This document shows, piece by piece, positions 1 through 7,064 of a stretch of 59,710 nt of DNA; position 1 is the stretch's first letter; the number at the start of each line of letters is the position of its first letter. The DNA lies in contig CAZMSF010000005.1 in NCBI GenBank assembly GCA_964568885.1, positions 1-59,710 of the forward strand. Reading direction: 5' to 3'. This DNA comes from JAUSNA01 sp964568885 (GTDB lineage: Bacteria > Patescibacteriota > Microgenomatia > Levybacterales > GWA1-39-11). The position numbers and the translations under genes were made by a program. The notes under the pieces were generated by a model. That model did no database searches, was not told where the DNA came from, and was given only the letters and a program-made list of their open reading frames with translations.

Positions 1-66
1 ATTAACACTATCACTATCAAATGTATATTCAGAGTAGCAAAGAATATCATACCTTGTCAATACCCT

Positions 67-100
67 AAATTGGCCAATTTCATTTTGCTATACTTCTCTT
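67..100 (+). promoter_or_regulatory. Extended -10 promoter with 14-bp palindrome, first gene
   Basis: An extended -10 box (TGC at 86-88, TATACT at 89-94) is followed by exactly 6 nt and then the GTG start at 101, so the transcript should begin at or beside the start codon. A perfect 14-bp palindrome, AAATTGGCCAATTT (67-80), lies where the -35/spacer would be and could be an operator. No good -35 hexamer is visible. Confidence 0.6.
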
Positions 101-676
101 GTGACAAAAAGCGAAATTATCAGACTAATTGAAAGCGACCGGTCGATGATGGACATCTTAAGAAAGGTTCAAGAAATCCATCTTTCCGACTGGTGGGTTG
201 GGGGTGGTTTTATTCGGAGTAAGGTTTGGGATCATCTCCATGGCTACACTACACCTACTCCAATTCCCGATATTGACGTAATTTATTTTGACAAGGATGA
301 TTTTAAAGAAAATGAAATAAAAAGTTCCTGCACAAAATCCGAAAAAAAATACGAAGACAGCCTCATAGGTATGATGCCTCATATCAAATGGGAAGTGGTA
401 AATCAAGCCAGGATGCACGTATTTCATGGCTGTCTACCCTACAAAAATTCCTCCGACGCATTAAAAGATTGGGTCGAAACCGCAACCTGCATCGCCGTGA
501 GACTTAATAGGAACGGTTCTATTTCTTTATCGGCTCCGTGGGGTGTTGAAGACCTCGTAAATCTCATTCTACGGCCTGCGAACAAAAATCCTGAGCGTGT
601 AAAGGAGTTTTATAGAAGAATAGAATCGAAGGGGTGGCTTCAGAAGTGGCCCAAGCTCAAAATCATTGCCGGCTAG
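101..676 (+). CDS. Nucleotidyltransferase family protein (DUF925 / NTP_transf_6)
   Basis: A 191-aa protein with the pattern of the NTP_transf_6 (DUF925) family: WWVGGGFIRSKVWD near residue 31, a DIDVIYFD metal-binding acidic strand near residue 57, the NQARMHVFHG segment in the middle, then TATCIAVRL and APWGVEDL, ending in a WLQKWPKL helix. The family has a DNA-polymerase-beta-like nucleotidyltransferase fold; its substrate is not known. The GTG start is chosen because it lies 6 nt after an extended -10 box, which implies a leaderless message. Its 3' end overlaps the convergent glycosyltransferase gene by 14 bp. Confidence 0.85.
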   Translation: MTKSEIIRLIESDRSMMDILRKVQEIHLSDWWVGGGFIRSKVWDHLHGYTTPTPIPDIDVIYFDKDDFKENEIKSSCTKSEKKYEDSLIGMMPHIKWEVVNQARMHVFHGCLPYKNSSDALKDWVETATCIAVRLNRNGSISLSAPWGVEDLVNLILRPANKNPERVKEFYRRIESKGWLQKWPKLKIIAG

Positions 677-1382
677 AAATCCGTTCCTTTAAGACTTCCA
701 AAACAAATTGCGGCAGCACAAGTTGCCGGCGAATTCTCCACGGTTGACGGACCAGTCGAAATACCCATTCGAGTCCTGCCTTTCTTAAAATAACCGGAGC
801 CCTTTTTACTTTGCCGGATGCATAATCAAAAGCACCCCCAACTCCCATAGCAGCTGTGACATCAATGGTATCCAGGTTTTTCGCAATCCACTCTTCCTGC
901 TTTGGTGCCCCCAGTGCAACAAAGAGTATATCTATATGTTCTTTGAACGGGCCGGTCCACTCATCTGACGAGAATACTACTCTAAGCCCCGGGTACTTTT
1001 CACGCAAGCACTCAGAGGCCCTTTCTGCTACACCCCTACTACCCCCTAAAAAGCCCATGGCAATAGGCTTTTTTGATGCCTTCTCACATATTTTCTCCAT
1101 CAGGTCGGTACCAGTAATTCGTCCTATAATCTGTTTTTTGAGAATCCTACCGGCCACAAGTACACCTATCCCATCGGGAAGGCTGAGGGTGGCACCATTT
1201 AAGATGTCTTGAAAGCTCTTTGAACGTGTAGCCAACATCAGAATTTCCGGATTTGGAGTTACTATATAAAACTTTTCGGAAGGATTTTCCAGTCTTTTGA
1301 AGATATACTCTAAGACTTCTTCTTCGGTTGCTGTTGTTATAGCAGTTCCAAGTATTTTTATGGAAGGCAGTTCTTTTTTCAT
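663..1382 (-). CDS. WecG/TagA/CpsF-family glycosyltransferase
   Basis: A 239-aa GT26-type glycosyltransferase. Members add N-acetylmannosamine(uronate) or another sugar to a lipid-linked precursor of teichoic acid, enterobacterial common antigen or capsule at the cytoplasmic membrane face. Visible family signatures: YIVTPNPEILMLA near the N terminus, LSLPDGIGVLVAGR, RITGTDLM, the FLGGS loop, LFVALGAPKQEEWI, and AAMGVGGAFDYASG followed by RAP..LRKAGLEWVFRL. The open frame extends 34 codons further upstream, but the homologous part begins at this ATG (MKKELPSIKIL) and the extension is low-complexity, so the internal start is preferred. Acceptor and donor sugars cannot be read from sequence. Confidence 0.88.
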   Translation of the reverse strand: MKKELPSIKILGTAITTATEEEVLEYIFKRLENPSEKFYIVTPNPEILMLATRSKSFQDILNGATLSLPDGIGVLVAGRILKKQIIGRITGTDLMEKICEKASKKPIAMGFLGGSRGVAERASECLREKYPGLRVVFSSDEWTGPFKEHIDILFVALGAPKQEEWIAKNLDTIDVTAAMGVGGAFDYASGKVKRAPVILRKAGLEWVFRLVRQPWRIRRQLVLPQFVLEVLKERISSRQ

Positions 1383-1792
1383 ACTATATGATTTTTCGAT
1401 TCTTTTCGTATGATTTTTCAAAGCTATCGTATGTTCATTTTTTTTACCCTGAGATTTTAGTTGATATAACGTGCTAATTTGCATTCGTTAGTGAAAGCAA
1501 TAAGCAATCAAACCTCGTCTCAATAATTTATAATATATGATACTCTTAATTTATTGTTTTATCAAAATATGTGAAAAGTTATGAGTAAAGAAATACTTTT
1601 CACATTCCTACAAGCTTAAATTGATTATATTTATATAGCCAATATTTATATTACTAAGGCTCATATGTTTTCTTATCCCTCTCTTACGTTTCATTTCTGT
1701 TTCTCTTACTGTTCGATTTAAATTCAATTGCCTAAATCAATATTCATTCCGGTTTATGCTTTTCTTAGCGAAGCCAAAAAGTCATCCCTCAA
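1383..1792. other. Intergenic region with a perfect 11-bp inverted repeat
   Basis: AT-rich spacer between the glycosyltransferase and mreB (both minus strand). It holds a perfect inverted repeat, ATGTGAAAAGT (1569-1579) and ACTTTTCACAT (1595-1605), with a 15-nt loop. GTGAAAA-type words recur in other intergenic regions here. No ORF with coding character is seen. Confidence 0.6.
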
Positions 1793-2812
1793 TCAATACT
1801 CATTTCTATTGATCGACTTTTTATATAATTCCAGATTTTCCAAAGCAACCCCTGTTCCTCTTACGACACAATACAAAGGATCTTCGGCAATGTAGGCCGG
1901 GACACCGGTTTCACGCGTGATGTATTTATCGAGGTTTCGAAGAAGCGTTGTTCCCCCCGAAAGAACAATACCTTTGTCAATAATGTCGGATGCCAATTCC
2001 GGCGGAGTCATTTCAAAAGTTTCGCGGATTGCACCAATCATTGCCTTTAAGACCGGCTGAATAGCCTCATTTATCTCAAATTCATTGATTTCCGCAGAAC
2101 GCGGAAGGCCTGACACGCTATCTCTTCCCTTAACTTCCATCTTTTTTGTCGAAGTTGAAGCAGGGATAGCGTTTGCCATGCTCACCTTTATCTCTTCAGC
2201 GGTTTGCTCTCCTACCATAAGGTTGAACTTTTTCTTTATATAGCTTCCTATCGACTCCTCCAGCTTATCCCCGGCTACACGGATAGATTTATGGACCACC
2301 ACTCCTCCCAAAGAAATAACCGCCACGTCACTTGTTCCTCCTCCTGAGTCCAAAATCATATGTCCATTGGGCTGTGCTATTGGGATTTTGGCTCCGATTG
2401 CGGCTGCCAAAGGCTCTTCGATGAGATAGACCGAACGAGCACCCGCGGCCATCGTCGCATCAAGCACCGCCCGTTTTTCAACCTGTGTAATACCCGAAGG
2501 GATACACACCATAACTTCCGGCTTAAGAAAGCGGCTCTTACCTGAAACTTTCTCGATGAAGTAGGAAAGCATGGCCTCGGTTATGACATAATCCGCAATC
2601 ACTCCGTCTTTTAGAGGGCGTGTTGCGACAATATTGCCGGGAGTTCTCCCCAACATTTCTTTTGCTTCACTTCCGACCGCAACGACCTTATTGTCATCAG
2701 CTCTGACGGCTACAACCGTAGGTTCGTTAAGAACGACACCCTTTCCCCCCACGTATACAAGGGTATTTGCCGTTCCCAAATCAATGCCAATTCTTTTGTT
2801 AAATATGCTCAT
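1793..2812 (-). CDS. mreB: Rod shape-determining protein MreB
   Basis: A 339-aa bacterial actin homologue of normal family length. It polymerises on the inner membrane face and guides the wall elongation machinery. The actin ATPase motifs are clear: phosphate-1 IGIDLGTANTLVY at residues 8-20, phosphate-2 MILDSGGGTSDVAVISLGG around residues 152-170, and the adenosine motif IVLSGGTTLLRNLD near residue 283. EEPLAAAIGA, typical of MreB, is present. A promoter (TTGACT, 17 bp, TAGTAT) lies at 2961-2989 on the minus strand, giving a leader of roughly 140 nt that contains one copy of a duplicated hairpin element. MreB with the LysM-M23 hydrolase suggests an actively shaped peptidoglycan wall. Confidence 0.97.
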   Translation of the reverse strand: MSIFNKRIGIDLGTANTLVYVGGKGVVLNEPTVVAVRADDNKVVAVGSEAKEMLGRTPGNIVATRPLKDGVIADYVITEAMLSYFIEKVSGKSRFLKPEVMVCIPSGITQVEKRAVLDATMAAGARSVYLIEEPLAAAIGAKIPIAQPNGHMILDSGGGTSDVAVISLGGVVVHKSIRVAGDKLEESIGSYIKKKFNLMVGEQTAEEIKVSMANAIPASTSTKKMEVKGRDSVSGLPRSAEINEFEINEAIQPVLKAMIGAIRETFEMTPPELASDIIDKGIVLSGGTTLLRNLDKYITRETGVPAYIAEDPLYCVVRGTGVALENLELYKKSINRNEY

Positions 2813-2866
2813 AGTATCTATATCGCACTATATGTTTTCTGTATCATTTCTGCCTGCTATATCCAA

Positions 2867-2933
2867 TATATACTTTTCTTGCTGCAATTTGCAACATTCT
2901 GTTGAAAATTGCAGCTTAGAAAAAGTTATACCC
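2867..2933. repeat. 67-nt hairpin element, copy 1
   Basis: Runs from TATATACTTTTCTT to AAGTTATACCC and contains hairpin arms CTGCAATTTGCAAC (2882-2895) and GTTGAAAATTGCAG (2901-2914). A second copy of identical length lies at 3031-3097; they align without gaps over about three quarters of positions. Differences in the arm bases are largely compensatory (CTGC/GCAG against ACTC/GAGT). This copy lies in the predicted mreB leader. Confidence 0.7.
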
Positions 2934-2960
2934 GACTTACCTTTATTATGAAAGGGGAAT

Positions 2961-2989
2961 ATACTATTTCTCTCAAAAAAAACAGTCAA
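2961..2989 (-). promoter_or_regulatory. mreB promoter
   Basis: On the minus strand: TTGACT (2984-2989), 17-bp spacer, TAGTAT (2961-2966). It drives mreB and lies between the two hairpin elements. Confidence 0.65.
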
Positions 2990-3030
2990 CCTGAAGAAAG
3001 CTTCCTCCTTCTTGCGCGGCTACCAAAAAG

Positions 3031-3097
3031 TATATACTCTTCTTACTCCAATTTGTAACTTTCTTGTTACAAATTGAGTAAAGAAGAAGTTATACCC
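3031..3097. repeat. 67-nt hairpin element, copy 2
   Basis: Runs from TATATACTCTTCTT to AAGTTATACCC. Inverted arms centre on AATTTGTAAC (3050-3059) and GTTACAAATT (3066-3075) and extend to CTTCTTACTC / GAGTAAAGAAG. It sits upstream of the mreB -35 and of the divergent TATAAT at 3122-3127 that serves the PEGA gene, so it could be a shared operator or a transcribed element. Confidence 0.7.
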
Positions 3098-3151
3098 TGT
3101 CAATTTACAGTTAGTTGGGTATATAATGATTGGTGGTAGTCAGAATACATT

Positions 3152-4351
3152 ATGCCCAAAAAGACAATTTTTACAACCGTAATTGTTTTACTGCTCGTAA
3201 GCCTTGTTGCTTATGCCTTTATTCTGTACGGCAAAGGATACCGACTCAATTTATCAGGAAAAGGAAATAAAATACTTGCTGGAACCGGACTTCTCGTTCT
3301 TACCAGTACCCCAAATGGCGCCAGAGTTTATCTTAACGATAACTTTACTACCGCAACGGATGATACTATTAATCTCCCACCCGGAGATTATGATGTCCGT
3401 ATTGAAAAAGACGGTTACTACCCATGGAAAAAGCATGCCGTTTTGAAAAATGAGGCAGTTACAAAAACAGATGCGGTGCTTTTCCCGGTAGTACCAAAGC
3501 TTGAGGGAGTAACACTCTTAGGCGTACAGCAACCAACAGTTGATGCGACAGGAAGTTTTATTGCATATAAGGTGAGCTCATCTTCAGCCGAAAATAACGG
3601 TATTTACATTCTCAACCTCAACCGCCCCCTTATATCTTTTGGAAATTCTTCAAAACAAATAGCAAGCGACAAAATAGACAATTTTTCAAAAGCCACGATG
3701 GAATTTTCACCTGACGGCCTTTCATTGCTTGCGACCATAGCAGCGCCCGCAGGAGACCGCATTTATCTTCTAAAAACAGACGTTCTCAATACAGAACCTC
3801 AAAACGTAACATTTACGGTCGAACAGGTAAGAAAACAATGGGAGCTTATGCAACAGCAGTTAGATAAGAAATTTATATCCAGCCTCCCTCAGCAAATACG
3901 GTCATTCGTTCAGGAGAATTTTGCAAATCCTCAACTTTCGCCTGAAGGAGATAAGGTACTGTATATTGCCTCAGAGAGCGCTACCATGCCTCACTTTATC
4001 AACCCTCCACTTCCTACTACCAATTCAACAGCAGAGATACGAGGTCTCGTAAAAGGAAATGTATATGTATACCAAATAAAAGAAGATAAAAACTATCTAC
4101 TGTATCAAGCACAGAACGAACAACAATTGCCCCATTTCATTTGGCATCCATCATCGGCACATCTTGTTTTTATTGAAAACAAGCGTATTGTTTCCGTCGA
4201 ATACGACGGTGGAAATAAAACGACTCTGTATGCCGGTCCATTCGATCCTACTTTTCTTTACACATGGCCTGATGGGTCCGGACTTGTCATTTTGACTAAC
4301 TTTAACGATGAAACAGTACCCCCAAATCTCTACAGAGTTGGCCTCAGATAA
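3152..4351 (+). CDS. Membrane-anchored PEGA-domain / TolB-like beta-propeller protein
   Basis: A 399-aa protein with one N-terminal membrane segment (residues 5-26), then a PEGA domain (about residues 45-115: LTSTPNGARVYLND.....LPPGDYDVRIEKDGYYPW), then a region with TolB/WD40-like strand motifs (FSPDGLSLLAT, LSPEGDKVLYIAS, WHPSSAHLVFIEN) suggesting a beta-propeller. PEGA domains are carbohydrate- or surface-associated beta-sandwich modules in many bacteria. The protein should face outward, tethered to the membrane. A TATAAT at 3122-3127 lies about 25 nt before the ATG. No partner gene is obvious; downstream lies the first GC-rich block in the opposite orientation. Confidence 0.75.
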   Translation: MPKKTIFTTVIVLLLVSLVAYAFILYGKGYRLNLSGKGNKILAGTGLLVLTSTPNGARVYLNDNFTTATDDTINLPPGDYDVRIEKDGYYPWKKHAVLKNEAVTKTDAVLFPVVPKLEGVTLLGVQQPTVDATGSFIAYKVSSSSAENNGIYILNLNRPLISFGNSSKQIASDKIDNFSKATMEFSPDGLSLLATIAAPAGDRIYLLKTDVLNTEPQNVTFTVEQVRKQWELMQQQLDKKFISSLPQQIRSFVQENFANPQLSPEGDKVLYIASESATMPHFINPPLPTTNSTAEIRGLVKGNVYVYQIKEDKNYLLYQAQNEQQLPHFIWHPSSAHLVFIENKRIVSVEYDGGNKTTLYAGPFDPTFLYTWPDGSGLVILTNFNDETVPPNLYRVGLR

Positions 4352-4453
4352 TTAATTTGTGAATTTTTTAACAGTTCTCTCTATTTAAGAAAAGCTTATG
4401 CAAGCTGTGGGTGTTTTTCTATAGAGGGAAATGCTGGTTTATATGTAGATAAA

Positions 4454-4489
4454 TCCGGGACGCCGAGCGGTAAGCTCAAGCGCCCCGGA
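4454..4489 (-). terminator. GC-rich terminator hairpin of cassette 1
   Basis: TCCGGG (4454-4459) pairs with CCCGGA (4484-4489), and the stem continues inward with GC-rich pairs. It follows the last minus-strand ORF of the cassette. Only a weak T-rich stretch follows. The abrupt change to AT-rich sequence lies just outside it. Confidence 0.6.
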
Positions 4490-4521
4490 AGTGACAGGTC
4501 AGTGCCGTTTATCGGCGGGAG

Positions 4522-4905
4522 TTAGCGGTGGCCTCCGGCAGCAAGGTCAAGGTCATCACCTCGTCCATGCGCGGGAATCTGAACCGCACCCCTGTGGTGC
4601 AAGTCGGAGCGAAGTTGCGACAGCTCGGCCGGACTCAGGTTGAGTGCCGCAGCCGTCTTAACATCCTGCCTCTTCTTGGCCATGCGTGCCCGTCCTGCAA
4701 TCCAGCGGTGAAGCTGGAATGCAAGCGTGCCCGCCTCATCAAGGGCAGTCGGATCGTACTGGAGCAGGACCTCCCCTTGGGAAGGCATCTGCTTGAGCTC
4801 ATCGTCTTCGACACGCCTCCGGAACTCATCGTCACAGAAGTTATGCAGAAGCTGCGTGAGCAATTCTGCGCCGGTGTCGATGCGGGTATCGGTTGCTTGA
4901 GCCAT
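4522..4905 (-). CDS. Hypothetical protein, cassette 1
   Basis: A 127-aa protein of no family I recognise. It is soluble-looking, charged, with a helical middle (LLTQLLHNFCDDEFRRRVEDDELKQ) and an Arg/His-rich end. The start is taken at ATG 4905 (MAQATDTRID) because an AGGAGT Shine-Dalgarno lies at the right distance; a longer frame from 4914 exists but lacks one. It is the last gene of a three-gene GC-rich operon. Base composition and codon choice (C/G in third positions) differ sharply from the backbone genes. Confidence 0.65.
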   Translation of the reverse strand: MAQATDTRIDTGAELLTQLLHNFCDDEFRRRVEDDELKQMPSQGEVLLQYDPTALDEAGTLAFQLHRWIAGRARMAKKRQDVKTAAALNLSPAELSQLRSDLHHRGAVQIPAHGRGDDLDLAAGGHR

Positions 4906-4916
4906 GGAACACACTC

Positions 4917-5273
4917 CTAGAGGTGGAAATACCGGAACGAATGGTCTTCATCGGGATCCTCAATAAGGTCCCGATCTTGCCGGAGTCTTTGCGCCATTAT
5001 TTTTCTGTGTCTCTTTTTCTCTGCCGCGTATACCGCAGCTTCGAAGAAGAGCGTGACCAGAAATACAAGGAGCGCCCCGATTGGACCTACCGCTATCAAG
5101 ACGACAACGGCAGGAATGACTATTCCCACCCCCACGACTATGAAAGCCGATTTGAGGAGGGAGCTGAATGTCACCCACCGAAGGTTGAGATCTGCAAGCT
5201 TATAGGCATGCCTGACACCCAATATCGGTGAGATGAGGATGACGACTGTCCACCAGAAGGCCAAGTCGGTCAC
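4917..5273 (-). CDS. Small membrane protein, cassette 1
   Basis: A 118-aa protein with hydrophobic segments at about residues 4-20 and two closely spaced segments between residues 35 and 85 (SAFIVVGVGIVIPAVVVLIAVGPIGALLVFLVTLFFEAAVYAA), then a basic and acidic cytoplasmic tail (EKKRHRKIMAQRLRQDRDLIEDPDEDHSF). Its ATG overlaps the stop of the upstream gene (ATGA), so the two are translationally coupled. Family not recognised; the coupling suggests that the two form a membrane complex. Confidence 0.7.
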   Translation of the reverse strand: MTDLAFWWTVVILISPILGVRHAYKLADLNLRWVTFSSLLKSAFIVVGVGIVIPAVVVLIAVGPIGALLVFLVTLFFEAAVYAAEKKRHRKIMAQRLRQDRDLIEDPDEDHSFRYFHL

Positions 5274-5755
5274 TTCGGGTCATCCTTGACGAGTGAGATA
5301 CGCTCGGCCGTTTCCGGCTGAGTTCCCACATAAACGACTATCCTTCCTTTGTAGGAAGGGAACGTCTGGATGAGGTCGTGAGCGGCGGTTGCCGCTTCTG
5401 TTTTGACCTCGATAGCTGTCGTGAACGCTGATGCGTCGTTGGTGCGATAAAGCCGCTCCTTGACGTTCTCGTAGACCATGTCAAGGGTCTGTGGCGTCAC
5501 GTAGAGCTCGGGGTCCACACATGTCGTGAAGACCAGTCCCGTGACAGTCACCTTTTTCCCATCTCCCCGGTCTACGGTGAAGTGCTGCGACTGCAGCTCT
5601 TTGTAGACGGATGACAGGTTCTGACAGGGAACCGAAGGTGAACTGACTGCGATATACGTTCCCTTGGCGGGGCTCGTGTTGTGGCCCACGTAGTAGGCCA
5701 AGACGACGGCGCTTAACGCCAGGATGAACACGCTTATAGTGATGCGGGGTCCCAT
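5270..5755 (-). CDS. Signal-anchored extracytoplasmic protein, cassette 1
   Basis: A 161-aa protein with an N-terminal membrane segment (residues 5-24: ISVFILALSAVVLAYYVG) and a periplasmic or extracellular domain with two cysteines about 35 residues apart (VPCQNL, TTCVDPELY) that could form a disulfide. The tail EVKTEAATAAHDLIQTFP...YKGRIVVYVGTQPETAERI looks like an alpha/beta unit. Family not recognised. It is the first gene of the cassette and has a good Shine-Dalgarno (AGAGGAAG) before ATG. It is preceded by a structured leader of about 210 nt and an extended -10 promoter. Confidence 0.7.
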   Translation of the reverse strand: MGPRITISVFILALSAVVLAYYVGHNTSPAKGTYIAVSSPSVPCQNLSSVYKELQSQHFTVDRGDGKKVTVTGLVFTTCVDPELYVTPQTLDMVYENVKERLYRTNDASAFTTAIEVKTEAATAAHDLIQTFPSYKGRIVVYVGTQPETAERISLVKDDPK

Positions 5756-5968
5756 ATCTTCCTCTCCCTGGAAGTAACTTGCGCAGAGCTTTCACTCTGC
5801 TGGTTCGAATACTGACCTGTTGTCAATGTGCCGGGCGCAGAACGCGCACCCGGCATGCAAAAACACCAGGCAGCGCAATGCGCCAAGCAAGAAATTAAAT
5901 TGGCTGTGAGGCCAATTCAATCAACTTACTCCCAAAAATTTTGCCCTAAGGCATTTCTAATCGGGAGT
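5756..5968 (-). promoter_or_regulatory. Structured 5' leader of cassette 1
   Basis: Reading on the minus strand, three hairpins follow the promoter. First, ACTCCC/GGGAGT (5963-5968 with 5928-5933). Second, AATTGGC/GCCAATT (5911-5917 with 5898-5904). Third, a strong TGCCGGG...CCCGGCA stem (5847-5858 with 5832-5841). The AATTGGCC-type stem recurs in the leader of cassette 3. A leader this long and structured is unusual here, where many backbone transcripts appear leaderless. Confidence 0.55.
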
Positions 5969-5970
5969 TG

Positions 5971-5999
5971 ATTATAGCAAAAAACCACCAGGTATTCAA
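5971..5999 (-). promoter_or_regulatory. Promoter of cassette 1
   Basis: On the minus strand: TTGAAT (5994-5999), 17-bp spacer, extended -10 TGCTATAAT (5971-5979). It lies exactly at the transition from AT-rich backbone to GC-rich cassette. Confidence 0.7.
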
Positions 6000-6096
6000 A
6001 TACTACGGGATATTATTTGAGCCTGAAAACTACACTTGTAACTTCTTGAAAAATGCTAAATACTAAAAAGGGACCGTTTTACCACGGTTTTTGTCT

Positions 6097-6975
6097 ATGT
6101 GGAAAAAAAAGCATATTAAAAAAGTCCAGATTATTGTAATTTGCCTGATATTTGCACTTACCCTTTCTGTAAGGCTTCAGGCTGTAACACTCTACCCTCA
6201 GTTTTCTAAAAGCGGTGACTCGGTCGTAAATGCTACTGTGGGACGCTTCCACATTACCGTTTCCGGCTATCAATCCCCTTATGCCTCCATAATTCTCAAA
6301 ACACAAAGCGGCACTTTCCTCGCCTCGACAACTGCTGATGCAAAAGGGTACTTTTCTATATCAAACATCCTAATTAATAGCTCGAATCTCCAGTACTGTT
6401 TTCAAGCGGTCGATTTCAAACGAATCGGTGAGTCGGACTCATGCATTACCATTACGGGAACTATTGATAAGGACCTTAATTACACGGATATATTTCTCCC
6501 CCCGACCATCGGCCTCTCCAAAAAGCAAATCAATGCAGGACAAGATGCTGTCATTTTTGGATATTCAATGCCCGGAGCCACCGTGTACCTGGATATTGAA
6601 GGGAAAGTTATAACTGTTACCGCCGACGAGACGGGCTACTATACTTATACATATAAGAATGTTCCGGAAGGAATATTCAGAATTTCAGCGAGTGCCGAGC
6701 TTGCGAGCAAGAAATCACTTGCGCCTACGAATGATGTAATTCTTGAATCGCTCTCCATCCCCAAACAGATAACTGAAACCGGCAAAAAGATCGCAGAAAA
6801 AATAGGGAAAAAAGTACCGTTTGATTTCTTTCCCTTCCTTCTTGTTGCACTTGTTTTTCTTGTCGCAATCGGCATCCTCCTTTATAAATTGAGATTTAAG
6901 GTGTGGGTAATTTTCATTGACTTTCTGAGGCGACGGAAAAAAATGCATCACGACTGGTTCTTAGATAAATGGTGA
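6097..6975 (+). CDS. Ig-like surface protein with C-terminal membrane anchor
   Basis: A 292-aa exported protein. An N-terminal hydrophobic segment (about residues 10-28, VQIIVICLIFALTLSVRLQA) acts as signal or anchor. Two beta-sandwich-like modules follow (VNATVGRFHITVSGYQSPYASIILKT...; AGQDAVIFGYSMPGATVYLDIEG...ADETGYYTYTYKNVPEG), resembling bacterial Ig-like or Big domains. The C terminus has a membrane segment (FPFLLVALVFLVAIGILLYKL) and a basic cytoplasmic tail. A short ACCGT/ACGGT stem followed by TTTTT precedes the ATG; its role is unclear. It starts a run of same-strand surface genes up to 11109. Confidence 0.7.
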   Translation: MWKKKHIKKVQIIVICLIFALTLSVRLQAVTLYPQFSKSGDSVVNATVGRFHITVSGYQSPYASIILKTQSGTFLASTTADAKGYFSISNILINSSNLQYCFQAVDFKRIGESDSCITITGTIDKDLNYTDIFLPPTIGLSKKQINAGQDAVIFGYSMPGATVYLDIEGKVITVTADETGYYTYTYKNVPEGIFRISASAELASKKSLAPTNDVILESLSIPKQITETGKKIAEKIGKKVPFDFFPFLLVALVFLVAIGILLYKLRFKVWVIFIDFLRRRKKMHHDWFLDKW

Positions 6976-6978
6976 TTT

Positions 6979-7042
6979 CGTGAAAAACCGTGAAACATTG
7001 TGATATAGACTCTTGACATAGACTTTCCTTTCTGTTTCTAAT
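6979..7042 (+). promoter_or_regulatory. Promoter with three 10-bp-phased CGTGA repeats
   Basis: CGTGA at 6979 and 6989 and TGTGA at 6999 are spaced exactly one helical turn apart. They lie just upstream of TTGACA (7013-7018), an 18-bp spacer and a TCTAAT -10 (7037-7042). The layout resembles a regulator binding site made of phased direct repeats. Confidence 0.55.
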
Positions 7043-7064
7043 AGTAATAGCATTTATATAAAAT

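Noticed and set aside
5780..5825. tRNA-like TTCGAAT segment
   Set aside because: The flanking bases do not form a T-arm and no acceptor or anticodon stem can be drawn.
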